Part shown: piece after piece, positions 34,923-45,806 of the stretch
Numbering within the stretch: position 1 is the stretch's first letter
Layout: the number at the start of each line of letters is the position of its first letter
Assembly: GCA_035548375.1 (NCBI GenBank)
Contig: DASZTG010000080.1
Span: forward strand, 81,735 to 145,734
DNA: 64,000 nt
Direction: 5' to 3'
From: JACQAP01 sp035548375
GTDB lineage: Bacteria; Pseudomonadota; Gammaproteobacteria; Burkholderiales; JACQAP01
Notes under the pieces: generated by a model
What the model was told of the DNA's origin: nothing
Database searches by the model: none
Seen by the model: the letters and a program-made list of their open reading frames with translations, nothing else
Translations under genes and position numbers: made by a program

Positions 34923-35423
34923 TCAGGATTCTTCCAGCACGTTCGCGAGGGCGCGATAGCGTGCGATCAGGTGCTCGACGACCGGCTCGGGATCCTTTGC
35001 CCACAGGTTCTCGATCGAGGAATCCTCCTCCGAATCCGAATCGACCGTAGTGGCCAGCACGTCGCCGTCTTCCTGCAGGTTGTGGCTCAGCGTCGCGATG
35101 AGCTCGGGATAGTGGATCGAAACCGCGTCGCCGGTGCCGGCGCCCTCCTGCACCTGGGACTGGACCAGCGTCGCCAGGTATTCAAGGTCGGGGCCCGCGC
35201 CCGCGGCCTTGAGCGCCTCGGGATCGCTGGCGGCAAGGTGCTCGAGCAAGTCCAGGGTTTCGCGCTCCTGCGCGAACAGCGCCCCCGAGACGATTTCGGA
35301 ATAGGTCAGGTCGAGCGAGACGACCAGGTGGTCGCATTCTCCGGCCCGCAGTTCGCAGACGGGACAGCGGTCGCCGGACGGGAAATCCTCGTCGTCGTCG
35401 GGTTGCGACAGGGAAGGTGCCAT
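34923..35423 (-). CDS. Hypothetical protein with small N-terminal zinc-binding motif
   Basis: A 166-residue acidic soluble protein. Near the N-terminus a CPVC...C.H arrangement (C20, C23, C30, H32) could bind zinc, and the rest is helical with an acidic run (DSDSEEDSS) and a C-terminal helix (EPVVEHLIARYRALANVLEES). The frame extends to 35492, overlapping a short proline-rich frame, so ATG 35423 (MAPSLSQPDDDEDF) is preferred. No family recognised. Confidence 0.6.
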   Translation of the reverse strand: MAPSLSQPDDDEDFPSGDRCPVCELRAGECDHLVVSLDLTYSEIVSGALFAQERETLDLLEHLAASDPEALKAAGAGPDLEYLATLVQSQVQEGAGTGDAVSIHYPELIATLSHNLQEDGDVLATTVDSDSEEDSSIENLWAKDPEPVVEHLIARYRALANVLEES

Positions 35424-35463
35424 GGTTTGGCTTGCGGTGAATTCCTGCGAGGTTTGCGAAACG

Positions 35464-35613
35464 TCAACGCCGGCGCGGCGGCGGATCCTCAACCGGCGGC
35501 GGAATGTCCGTCGGCGGCGGATCCTGCACCGGTTTCGGATCGTCGATCGGCGGTGGCTGGACCGGCTTGCCCGGCCCGATCGGCGGATAGTCCGGCGTCG
35601 GCAATGAACCCAT
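35464..35613 (-). CDS. Possible 49-residue proline-rich small protein
   Basis: A short minus-strand frame from ATG 35613 to TGA at 35464. The product begins MGSLPTPDYPPIGPGKPVQP and continues with repeats of the form D-P-x-P-(V/T)-x-D-P-P-P, ending RRR. Every third residue or so is proline. The DNA is CCG-rich, and the third-position bias fits coding DNA, but such repeats can arise by chance in GC-rich DNA. The ribosome-binding site is weak (GGA). The role is unknown; it could be a periplasmic spacer-like peptide. Confidence 0.35.
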   Translation of the reverse strand: MGSLPTPDYPPIGPGKPVQPPPIDDPKPVQDPPPTDIPPPVEDPPPRRR

Positions 35614-35646
35614 GATATCCAGCAGACAGGCTTTGCGCAGCCGAGT

Positions 35647-35904
35647 TCACCGCGTCACTCCCGCCGCGACCAGGGCGACCTTTTCCTGCCGCCCCATGGC
35701 CTTGATCTCGTGCTCCCGTCGCAGTGCCAGCGAGCGCGACGCCACTTCCTCGCGATAGACCAGCGTGACGGGCCGCCGCCCTCGCGTATAGCTTGCACCG
35801 AGCCGGTTGCTCGAATTGTGCTCGTCGATGCGACGCGACAGGTCGCGCGCGATTCCGGTGTAGAACGTACCGTCGGCACAGCGCAGGATGTAGACGTACC
35901 ACAT
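35647..35904 (-). CDS. GIY-YIG domain small nuclease-like protein
   Basis: An 85-residue single-domain GIY-YIG protein of the YhbQ/UPF0213 type. The GIY motif reads WYVYILRCADGTFYTGIARDLSRRIDEHN (V-Y-I and Y-T-G), with the conserved Arg (R20/R24/R25) and the catalytic Tyr-rich strand in place. The Glu of the usual set lies in REHEIKAM (E66 region). Family members show nuclease activity on DNA, but the physiological role is unclear. It has its own ATG 35904. Confidence 0.85.
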   Translation of the reverse strand: MWYVYILRCADGTFYTGIARDLSRRIDEHNSSNRLGASYTRGRRPVTLVYREEVASRSLALRREHEIKAMGRQEKVALVAAGVTR

Positions 35905-35949
35905 GGGAGTCGACGGTTAACGGTGAACAGCGATCAGTGAGCGGCTAAT

Positions 35950-36036
35950 GTGAATGGGGAAGGGAGAATGGTAAGTGCCCTGGAGCTCTAAAGCCTTTAC
36001 CCTTCATGCATTCCCCCTTCTCCCTTCCCCATTCAC
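35950..36036. repeat. 3'-end repeat locus 8 (purine/pyrimidine inverted repeat with GCTCTAAAGC centre)
   Basis: A perfect 19-bp inverted repeat: GTGAATGGGGAAGGGAGAA at 35950-35968 and its complement at 36018-36036, with a 49-nt centre. The centre contains GCTCTAAAGCCTTTACCCTT (35985-36004), which matches the centre of locus 11 at 17 of 20 positions. The element lies 3' of the yceH-like gene and upstream of the GIY-YIG gene start. Confidence 0.85.
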
Positions 36037-36045
36037 GCAATCCCT

Positions 36046-36696
36046 TCACTGTTCTCCGCTTCTTCCTGCAACCAGCCGGCGAAGCTCCGCCACCTCTTCC
36101 CGCAGGGCCGCCACCTCGGCCCGCAGCACTGCAAGCGCGCCTTCCGGTTCGGCCGCCGGCGCGGCGCGCGGCGCGCCGGGATCGACCGGGCCATTGAGCA
36201 AATGCATCCAGCGATGCTCGCGCGCACCGGGCACTTTCGCCAGCCTTACCGCGAGCGGCCCGCTCGCGCGCTCGGCCATTTCGTCTAGATAGGCTTCCAC
36301 GCTGGAAAGGTCCGCGAACTGGTACATGCGCTCGCACGCGGTGCGCAATTCACCCGGTGTCTGCGCGCCGCGCAGCATCAGCGTGACGAGCAGCGCGGTC
36401 GTGCCGGCGTCGGTGCCGAGCACCTGCGAAAGGTTATGCGCATAGCGCACGACACGGCGCGATGCGCCCCAGCTTTGCGTGACGAATTTCCTGTCCCTCA
36501 AGCCGTCCAGGGCCGCCTGCACCTCGTCTTCCGCCACGTTCATGACCGGATCGCGGCTGGTCTTCTGGTTGCACCCGGCGACGAGCGCGTTCAACGAAAG
36601 CGGATAGTAATCGGGCGTGGTGAGCTGCTTTTCGACCAGCACGCCGACGACACGGATCTCGAGCGCGGACAGCACGGGCAAATTCGATTCGGACAT
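36046..36696 (-). CDS. YceH/DUF480 family protein
   Basis: A 216-residue protein of the UPF0502/YceH family: ALEIRVVGVLVEKQLTTPDYYPLSLNALVAGCNQKTSRDPVM is the family signature, followed by a second winged-helix-like repeat (LLVTLMLRGAQTPGELRTACERM). The final 40 residues form a coiled coil (ALAVLRAEVAALREEVAELRRLVA). The fold suggests a DNA- or protein-binding role; function is not established. It is divergent from the M23 peptidase gene. Confidence 0.88.
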   Translation of the reverse strand: MSESNLPVLSALEIRVVGVLVEKQLTTPDYYPLSLNALVAGCNQKTSRDPVMNVAEDEVQAALDGLRDRKFVTQSWGASRRVVRYAHNLSQVLGTDAGTTALLVTLMLRGAQTPGELRTACERMYQFADLSSVEAYLDEMAERASGPLAVRLAKVPGAREHRWMHLLNGPVDPGAPRAAPAAEPEGALAVLRAEVAALREEVAELRRLVAGRSGEQ

Positions 36697-36818
36697 GGGG
36701 AAAAGCGCAAAACGGGATGCGCGATTCTACCGGTACGCGCGCGCTTCGTATGGCGCGGCCTCACCGGCGTGGCGGCCTTCCCGTATGATTCGGCAACCCG
36801 ACGACCGCGTGCCCTCCC

Positions 36819-37670
36819 TTGCGCCTTTCCCGTCTCGCCTGCGCCTTCGCCAGCGTCGCCTGCATGTCAGGCGTCGCGGCAATGGCGCAATCGCTGCCGA
36901 AGTCTTCGCCCGTGCCGGGCGGTGTCGCGATCGTGAAACTGGGCAGCGAGGAGCAGGCGCCCATCGCAAGGCTGGGCGACAATCGGGTTCTCGTCGCCAA
37001 CGGAGACGACGGCTGGATCGCGCTGGTCGGCATCCCGCTGGAGACTGCCGCGGGCACCAGGTTGTCGCTGGCGGTCGAGCACGCGAGCGGCACCAGATCG
37101 ACCGTCAAGGTCGCGGTGTCCACCAAGAAATACGCGACGCAACGCCTGACCGTGAAGCCCGGCCAGGTCGACCTGTCTGCCGAAGACCAGGCGCGCTATG
37201 AAGGCGAACGCACGCACCTGTCGGAAATGCGCAAGACCTTTTCCGAGGCCCTCCCCGAATCGCTGCGACTGGCGCAGCCCTGCGAAGGCAAGCGCACCGG
37301 CACCTATGGCCAGCGCCGCTTCTTCAACGGCCAGGCCCGCAATCCCCACAACGGCATGGACATTCCCGCACCGCAAGGCACGCCTGTCGTCGCCGCGGGG
37401 GAGGCGACCGTCCTCGACGTCGGCGATTATTTCTTTTCGGGGAATACCGTGATGCTCGATCACGGCCAGGGCTTGCTCACGCTCTACGCCCACCTGAGCG
37501 CAGTGGAAGTCAAGCCCGGGGACAGGGTCGCCACGGGTGCCGTCATCGGCCGCGTCGGCGCGACCGGTCGCGTCACCGGCTCGCACCTGCATTTCAGCGT
37601 CTTCCTGAATTCGGTTGCGGTCGATCCGGCGCTGTTCCTGCCTGCGGAGGATGCCAGCGGCGCGAAATGA
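36819..37670 (+). CDS. M23 (LytM-type) murein endopeptidase
   Basis: A 283-residue exported protein with a signal peptide (LACAFASVACMSGVAAMAQS), an N-terminal beta-rich domain (about 30-120), a helix, and a C-terminal LytM domain. Zinc ligands are H177 and D181 (NPHNGMD) and H258 of HLH (256-258), and H225 (YAHL) is the catalytic His. All are intact, so it probably cleaves peptidoglycan cross-bridges in the periplasm. The start is TTG 36819, chosen because the signal peptide begins there; no in-frame ATG is near. It ends 14 bp from the convergent helicase gene. Confidence 0.88.
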   Translation: MRLSRLACAFASVACMSGVAAMAQSLPKSSPVPGGVAIVKLGSEEQAPIARLGDNRVLVANGDDGWIALVGIPLETAAGTRLSLAVEHASGTRSTVKVAVSTKKYATQRLTVKPGQVDLSAEDQARYEGERTHLSEMRKTFSEALPESLRLAQPCEGKRTGTYGQRRFFNGQARNPHNGMDIPAPQGTPVVAAGEATVLDVGDYFFSGNTVMLDHGQGLLTLYAHLSAVEVKPGDRVATGAVIGRVGATGRVTGSHLHFSVFLNSVAVDPALFLPAEDASGAK

Positions 37671-37684
37671 AGCGCAATGTCGCG

Positions 37685-40600
37685 CTACGCGACTTCCAGT
37701 GAAGACCCGCGCACGCGTTTCGTCTCTGTGATCCTGCGGCGGCCCCAGCCGCCGCGCCCGATCGGCTCGATGCCGTTGGCTGCAAGCGTGCGACGCAAGT
37801 CTTCCAGCACGGTGTGGCGCCGGCGCAGGAAGGCGTTGGCGAAGCAGCGCCAGAATACCCAGCCCACGCGTTGCAAGGTGCGCTGGCGCCGCATGTCGTC
37901 GACCCACTGCTGCGGCCCCTGGTATTTGTCCCCGTCGCACTCCACCGCGAGCCGCGTATCGTCGCCGCCTTCGACGACCAGGTCGATGCGATAGGCGCCG
38001 ATTGCAACCTGCGGCGTCACGTGGTAGCCCTCGCCGTTCAGCCAGTCGAACAATTCGCGCTCGATGCGCGACTCGCACAGGGTGCGCAGGTCCGTCACGC
38101 GCGCCGGTTCCTCCGCGAAGGGCCGCGAGAAATGCGTGATGAGGCCGCGGCGCAGCCGGTCCAGCTCGGAAAGCTGGTCGAGCTCCACGGAGCGCACCAG
38201 CACCATCCGGTCGCGCGCACGCGACGCGGCAACGTTGAAACGTTGCGCATAGGTGTCGCGCGCAAGCGGCAGGCCGATGTCGTTCGGGGCGCAGACCATG
38301 GACAGGTACATGACGTCGCGCTCGCGCCCCTGGAACTGCCGCGCGTCCCCGCAGATCAGCGCATGCCGGCGCAATACTTCTGGCGTGAGTTCCTCGGTGA
38401 GCCGCTCCCAGATGCGCATGGCCTGGGCCTCGCCCAGCAGCGACACCACGCCGATCGAGCGCTCCAGCATCTTCGGATCGGTAGTGAGCGCCTTGATGTC
38501 GCGGACGATGAACTCGGCCTCCGCCCGGTTGATGCCGCCCTCGCTGCGCGCGTCGCTGACCACGTAGTCGAGCAGCGGCGGGTCGAGCCTGCGTGAAGCG
38601 GTGGAGAGCCGCAGCGGATAGAGCTCGTGGTGATAGAACTCGCGCTTGGAATACTCGATGATCGGCGACACGCAGCGGAAATGCTCCTTCAGCATGACGC
38701 CGTTTTGCACGAACACGACCTTGGCAAGGTCGTAGATCGATCGATCGGTGGACATCTGCGCGGCGTAGACCGGAACCTGCTCGGACAGATGCCGCCTCAT
38801 CAGCGAGACGATGCGCTCCTCGTCCACGCCGACGGTTTGCGGCGCCACCTGCCGGTCGTCGCCGACGATGAGCAGCTTCCTGGCCCGCAGCAACACCGGC
38901 AGCGCCGAAATATCCGATTGCGAGGCCTCGTCGATCACGACCAGGTCGAAGCTGCCGAGTTGCGCGGGAAGCGACTCGGACACGCGGTGGTGCGCCATGA
39001 TCCAGCATGGGATCGCACGCTGCGCCTCGGCGGCCGCGGCGCGCGCGTCGCGCCGGTAGCGATAGGCGCGCTTGCCCGTGCCCTTGCCGATGCGTTCGAT
39101 GGCATTCAGATAGGCCTGCAGCGCCGAGCGCACGGCCGTGGTCGCATTCTCCGCGAGCTTGAGCCAGCTGCGCTTGACCACCAGCTCCTCGTAGCATCGC
39201 GAAAGATCGTATTCGACTTCCACGCGCGCCGCGGAAAGTTTCTTCAGCTCGTCATGGGCATCGATCGCCTGCAGGTGGCTCGCCAGCCGGCGCAGCCGCC
39301 AGTCGCGCAGGACAGTCGCGGCGGAAAGCTTTTCGTCCAGGCCGGTCGGCGTCTGCCGCAGCTTGTGAGCGAGCTTGGGCGCGCCGGCGGCTTCGATGTT
39401 CGCGGTCACGCTGGCCACGATCCCCAGCGGCTCGGCAAGGGTGCGAAGGCGCGCCAGCTCCGACTCGAGCAGCTTCCAGCCGGCGAGCAGCTCCGCTTCG
39501 CCGACCTCGGGATTTCCCAGCATCTTCGCCATGAATTCGCGCATGCGGTCGAACACGCGGCCGCGCTTGCCGTCGAGCACGCGGTGCAATCCCTCGACCA
39601 CCGACGACACCTCGCCGAGCTGGGACTTGGTGAGGTGGAACGCGAGCGCCAGTTCCAGTTCCACGAGCGCGGCGGAGTTCTGGTGTGCCGTGGCCGCGCG
39701 CGGCCAGCCCGGGAACAGCGACAGCGCCATGCGCGACAGCGTCTCTTCCTCGCTTGCCAGCCGCCTGAGCCTCGCGTAGTCGGCAAGCTGGGATTCGGCC
39801 GACAGGCGGCCTTTCGCATCCGCGGAGAGCACCGCCTGGAAGCCGATTTCCGGTGCCAGCGCATTCCAGCGCGCGGTCAATGCACGCCTGGCCTTCTGCA
39901 GGTCCAGGTGCGCCTGAATGAGCTTCCACTGCGCCATTTCGTTCGGGCGTTCGCCGTTGACCCGCACCAGGTCCAGCAGTTTCTTCGCCTCGGGCTTGCC
40001 GAATATCGCGAGGCCGAAAGCACGGCGTCCCTCCGCCAGGTTCGCCACCGCCTGCACGAACTGCGCGTCAGCATCGGCGCCGTCCGGCACGAACACCGCA
40101 CGGGCGAGCGACTGCATGCGCTGCGAGCCGGCGCGCTCCATGTCTTCGGCCAGCGCTTCCAGCAACTCGAACAGGCGCGCCGGCGAGCGGCTTCTCAGCC
40201 GCACCATGGTTTCATCGGTCCACGAGGTGCGCAGCGCCTTGATTTCCTCGCGCAGTGCCTTGACGTGGACGATCTGCTCGGCCAGCAGCCTTGCTTCTAT
40301 GAGCGACTCGGCACCGGAGCCCGCCGGCACCGGCAGTTCGCTGGCGCGTGCTTCATGCACGACCACGGCGTAGCGCTGCAGGTCATCGTGCGCGCGCACG
40401 AGAAGCAGCGAATTCGGCAATTCTCCCGGCCCGGGCAGCGGATTGACGGCGTACTGGATGTCCTCGCCGAGCTGCCGGCGCGCTTCCCGCAGGCGCACGA
40501 TGTCGTCGGCGGAAAAACGCGGCGCGTACTGCGGGCCCACGCCGAGCGCGTCGGGCATCCACTCGAACTGGCCGATGTTGCGCATGACGTCGACGGCGGC

Positions 40601-42382
40601 ATCCTGCGGGTCGATGTGCTCGCCTTCCAGGTCGATGCGCGAAACATTCAGCTTCGCCCAGCGCCCGAGGTCGGTGTCGATGCGCTTCAACTTGGCATGC
40701 AGGGCATCGACGGATTCCACCAGGCCGTCGACCCTGCGGCCGGTCGCGACCGGGTCGAGGCTCTGGACCTCGGAAAAAATCTTGCGGATGGAGCCCTCGA
40801 GCTGGCTTGCGCCATAACGGTCGCCGGCGAGGACCGCGAGCGCCAGGGCCTGGATATCGCCCGGCAACAGGTCGCGCAGCACCGACAGCGCCGGATCGCG
40901 CATCGAGGTCACCAAGACGCGGCGCCCGTTCGCCAGCCAGTGGCAGATGATGTTGGCGATGGTGTGCGTCTTGCCGGTTCCCGGCGGCCCCTGCACCACG
41001 ACGCCGTCCGACACCTCCAGCATTTGCACGATGCGCGCCTGCTCGTCGTTGAACGGCTTCGGGAAGAACAGGTCCTGCGCCTCGACCGGCTCGGCGGCCC
41101 CGCCCGCATGGTAGGCGGCGGTCACGCCCCGGTACGACGGCAGCTTTGCCGGCGCCGCATCGCCAGCGGGTTCGCTGACCAGCGCCGCCACGGCGCCGGG
41201 CAGCGGCATGTCTTCCCGCTGTTTCGAGAGCATTTCGCGGAAGCGCTCGAGGTCCTGCACCGCGAAGACCGAGCTGCGCGGCCGCGCGAACAGCACCCAG
41301 CCGCCGATCAGTTCGACGCTGGCCGCGCCGGCATGGTTTGGAGGACTGCCCGCCGCCAGGGCGTTGCGCAGGATTTCCGCCAGCGGCTGCAGGCCATCGG
41401 CATCGAAGGCGGACAGCGGCTCGCTGACGCTGGTCAGGTATTGCTCCATCTCCTGTTCGGCCCGGGACAGGGCCGCGCCGTCGCCGTGAAGGAAGACTTC
41501 GAGCTCGAACCTGGGATCGACGTCACGCGGACGGATTTGCGCGGCCTGGGTCTCGGCATGGAAGCCGAGGTCCAGCGCCCGCGTCATCAAGGGATAGATC
41601 GTTTCCGCATCGCCCTGCCGGCAGCGGCACAGGCCCATGCCCCAGACCAGCTCGAGCTGTCCTTCCACCAGCGCGCCGGAAAGCTCCTGCTGCAGGGTAA
41701 ACAGGCTGACGTAGAGATCCGCGGCCTGCCGGCGCTGGCTATCGGCCTGCGCCCACGACTGCCACGACGACTCCACGTAGCGGGCGAGCTGCGCCTCCAC
41801 TTCGGCGCGGAACGGATAGCTTTCCAGGCGAACGGACGCCTGCGGATCCACCGCCGGGTCGGCGGCCGCGCTGAGGTCCGCCACGGATTGATGGATGTCG
41901 CGGTGCGTGCCGGCGGCGATGAGCGCCTCACCCCTGACTTCGGCCGCCAGGGCGGGTTGCTCTGAGGACGATCGCGCGACGAGCCAGGGCGAAAGCCACC
42001 GGCTGTCGGTCAAGGGAGCGTTTCCGGCCGCGGGCGGCTGCGACAGCGCCAGCCAGATGTCGTCGTTGCCGTCCGGACCGGCGTCGTTGATGCGCAGGCC
42101 GCGTATGCCCTGCGCCTGGTGATCGAAAAGCAGGAGGTTGCCGTGATCGGCCACGTTCGATACGGGGCGGCTGCGCGCGCGCATCGATTGCAATGCATAG
42201 TCGACCAGCGCAACGAGGCGCCTTTGCGGAAGATTCACGGCCGTTGATACGGTTCTTGTGATTCTGGCTTGAAAGTTTGCGTGTGCCGCTATCGTACCCG
42301 CAACCTTTGCGCCAATCGAGTGATCTGCGGCATCGCGCGCGCATCGAGAAATCGCGGACGCGACGACGGCAGCCGCAGACAT
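37685..42382 (-). CDS. Large SF1 helicase with C-terminal Vsr/DUF559-like nuclease; candidate antiphage protein
   Basis: A 1565-residue protein. N-terminal domain about 1-440. The SF1 (Upf1-like, COG1112-style) helicase has Walker A GPPGTGKT (465-472), Walker B DEAS (1151-1154), HFRC, QGRERD and motif VI NVAASRARDR (around 1390). A helical insert of some 600 residues lies between Walker A and B. The C-terminal domain (about 1430-1515) matches DUF559/Vsr-type PD-(D/E)xK nucleases: YRIDLVV followed by LAVECDGDKYQ. From memory this plan resembles the single-gene defence protein Hhe. GTG 42238 (VNLPQRRLVALVDYA) is an alternative start that would drop a 48-residue low-quality N-terminus. It lies downstream of lon after a terminator, so probably transcribed alone. 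Confidence 0.82.
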   Translation of the reverse strand: MSAAAVVASAISRCARDAADHSIGAKVAGTIAAHANFQARITRTVSTAVNLPQRRLVALVDYALQSMRARSRPVSNVADHGNLLLFDHQAQGIRGLRINDAGPDGNDDIWLALSQPPAAGNAPLTDSRWLSPWLVARSSSEQPALAAEVRGEALIAAGTHRDIHQSVADLSAAADPAVDPQASVRLESYPFRAEVEAQLARYVESSWQSWAQADSQRRQAADLYVSLFTLQQELSGALVEGQLELVWGMGLCRCRQGDAETIYPLMTRALDLGFHAETQAAQIRPRDVDPRFELEVFLHGDGAALSRAEQEMEQYLTSVSEPLSAFDADGLQPLAEILRNALAAGSPPNHAGAASVELIGGWVLFARPRSSVFAVQDLERFREMLSKQREDMPLPGAVAALVSEPAGDAAPAKLPSYRGVTAAYHAGGAAEPVEAQDLFFPKPFNDEQARIVQMLEVSDGVVVQGPPGTGKTHTIANIICHWLANGRRVLVTSMRDPALSVLRDLLPGDIQALALAVLAGDRYGASQLEGSIRKIFSEVQSLDPVATGRRVDGLVESVDALHAKLKRIDTDLGRWAKLNVSRIDLEGEHIDPQDAAVDVMRNIGQFEWMPDALGVGPQYAPRFSADDIVRLREARRQLGEDIQYAVNPLPGPGELPNSLLLVRAHDDLQRYAVVVHEARASELPVPAGSGAESLIEARLLAEQIVHVKALREEIKALRTSWTDETMVRLRSRSPARLFELLEALAEDMERAGSQRMQSLARAVFVPDGADADAQFVQAVANLAEGRRAFGLAIFGKPEAKKLLDLVRVNGERPNEMAQWKLIQAHLDLQKARRALTARWNALAPEIGFQAVLSADAKGRLSAESQLADYARLRRLASEEETLSRMALSLFPGWPRAATAHQNSAALVELELALAFHLTKSQLGEVSSVVEGLHRVLDGKRGRVFDRMREFMAKMLGNPEVGEAELLAGWKLLESELARLRTLAEPLGIVASVTANIEAAGAPKLAHKLRQTPTGLDEKLSAATVLRDWRLRRLASHLQAIDAHDELKKLSAARVEVEYDLSRCYEELVVKRSWLKLAENATTAVRSALQAYLNAIERIGKGTGKRAYRYRRDARAAAAEAQRAIPCWIMAHHRVSESLPAQLGSFDLVVIDEASQSDISALPVLLRARKLLIVGDDRQVAPQTVGVDEERIVSLMRRHLSEQVPVYAAQMSTDRSIYDLAKVVFVQNGVMLKEHFRCVSPIIEYSKREFYHHELYPLRLSTASRRLDPPLLDYVVSDARSEGGINRAEAEFIVRDIKALTTDPKMLERSIGVVSLLGEAQAMRIWERLTEELTPEVLRRHALICGDARQFQGRERDVMYLSMVCAPNDIGLPLARDTYAQRFNVAASRARDRMVLVRSVELDQLSELDRLRRGLITHFSRPFAEEPARVTDLRTLCESRIERELFDWLNGEGYHVTPQVAIGAYRIDLVVEGGDDTRLAVECDGDKYQGPQQWVDDMRRQRTLQRVGWVFWRCFANAFLRRRHTVLEDLRRTLAANGIEPIGRGGWGRRRITETKRVRGSSLEVA

Positions 42383-42425
42383 AAGCGCGAGAAGGACTTA
42401 GGCGCCGGGACTAAAGCACAACGTG

Positions 42426-42448
42426 ATGCGCGGCTTGGAGCCGCGCAT
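42426..42448. promoter_or_regulatory. Perfect 10-bp palindrome upstream of the helicase gene
   Basis: ATGCGCGGCT at 42426-42435 and its exact complement at 42439-42448, with a 3-nt centre. It lies between the lon terminator and the helicase start on the minus strand. No T-run follows in either direction, so an operator or attachment-like site is as likely as a terminator. Confidence 0.4.
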
Positions 42449-42469
42449 GTTGAAAGCTAGCGGCAAACG

Positions 42470-42495
42470 AAAAACGGGCGCATGGCGCGCCCGTT
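42470..42495 (-). terminator. Rho-independent terminator of lon
   Basis: AACGGGCGC at 42473-42481 pairs perfectly with GCGCCCGTT at 42487-42495 around a 5-nt loop. Read on the minus strand, the GC-rich stem is followed by TTTT/TTTTTCG. It lies 16 bp after the lon stop. It separates the heat-shock operon from the helicase gene. Confidence 0.85.
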
Positions 42496-42511
42496 CCCCG
42501 TCGCCGGATTG

Positions 42512-44940
<2,429 letters not shown>

Positions 44941-44944
<4 letters not shown>

Positions 44945-45360
44945 GTCGACTCCTTCTTGTTCTTGCTGAATGTGAGGGTGAGACACCCGTCCTGCAATGT
45001 CCTGCCGATCAACGCGAGCGACTGCGTGGGCAGCCCGATGCGCCGCTGGAAGCGGCCATGCGGGATTTCCAGCGCATGCACGCGTGCCCTGCCGTCGGAG
45101 CCTTCGAGCGGAAACGGCCGCCGCGCCGAAACCACGATGGCGCCCGGCTCGAACTGCACGAGGATGGAATCGGCGGCCGCGCCGGGCAGCGCCACGTGAA
45201 CCGCCACGGTGTCCGCGGTTTCGATAACGTCCGCCGGCGGCTCCCATGCGGGTACCGCCGTGGCGGCCGGCCGGAAGAACTGGCGATGCAACCGGTCCGC
45301 CTGCTCCAGCAGCGACAAGGCTTCGCCCCACATGAGATTCGAGAGGTCGCGCGAATTCAT
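44941..45360 (-). CDS. Hsp20/alpha-crystallin family small heat-shock protein
   Basis: A 139-residue protein. The alpha-crystallin domain spans about 45-135 (PADVIETADTVAVHVALPGAAADSILVQFEPGAIVVSARRPFP, then HALEIPHGRFQRRIGLP and DGCLTLTFSKNK). It acts as an ATP-independent holdase. The G-x-L signature reads DGCLTLTF; the C-terminal I-x-I motif is absent (ends KNKKEST). ATG 45360 with GGAG is preferred over the frame's earlier start. Its stop overlaps the lon start (ATGA), so a holdase and a protease are made together. Confidence 0.85.
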
Positions 45361-45380
45361 CAGAAACTCCTTTCCCACCC

Positions 45381-45409
45381 TAGATAGCGGCTGCTAGCGC
45401 GGAATCAAG
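45381..45409 (-). promoter_or_regulatory. Putative promoter of hsp20-lon
   Basis: On the minus strand, CTTGATT and TATCTA are separated by 16 nt (counted from TTGATT to TATCTA), about 20 bp before the hsp20 start. The CTTGA box is compatible with a sigma-32-type -35, but the -10 (CCGCTATCT) matches CCCCATNT only partly, so housekeeping or heat-shock use is undecided. A perfect palindrome CATGCCGGCATG lies further upstream at 45451-45462. Confidence 0.45.
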
Positions 45410-45534
45410 CCGCCAAGACCCTGCGCGCCCCGCGGATTTCGCCATGACCTCATGCCGGCATGGAATGGGAATCGGGGCGCCGCGAACGCCTCCATCCGAT
45501 GCGGTCTAAAAAGCGGATTTCAAGAGGAGGAGCA

Positions 45535-45777
45535 ATGGACTATCTCGACGCCATCCAATGGCCCGCAATGGCCGCGACCGTGGTCGCGGCCTGGCTGGTC
45601 GCTTCGCAGCGCAAGCGCAGGCGCGAAGCCGGATTCTGGGTTTTCCTGCTGAGCAACCTGCTCTGGGTAGCCTGGGGATTGCACGACGGCGCGTATGCGC
45701 TCATCGCGCTGCAGGTCGCGCTGGCCGCGCTGAATGTTCGCGGCGCAATGAAGAACGATCCGGCCTCAGGCAGCTAG
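45535..45777 (+). CDS. Small two-helix membrane protein
   Basis: An 80-residue protein with a strong AGGAGG before ATG 45535. Two or three hydrophobic segments (MAATVVAAWLVASQ; FWVFLLSNLLWVAWGL; YALIALQVALAALNV) with a basic cytoplasmic loop (RKRRREAG) indicate an inner-membrane protein. Function is unknown. It diverges from hsp20-lon and converges on folE with a 29-bp spacer. Confidence 0.7.
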   Translation: MDYLDAIQWPAMAATVVAAWLVASQRKRRREAGFWVFLLSNLLWVAWGLHDGAYALIALQVALAALNVRGAMKNDPASGS

Positions 45778-45806
45778 GGTGATCGATATGAAATTGAGGC
45801 AGGACC

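Noticed and set aside
38627..41965. Plus-strand open frame of over 1100 codons opposite the helicase-nuclease
   Set aside because: GC-rich antisense shadow; its product is low-complexity, His/Arg/Gln-rich, with no motif, while the minus strand has full helicase motifs.
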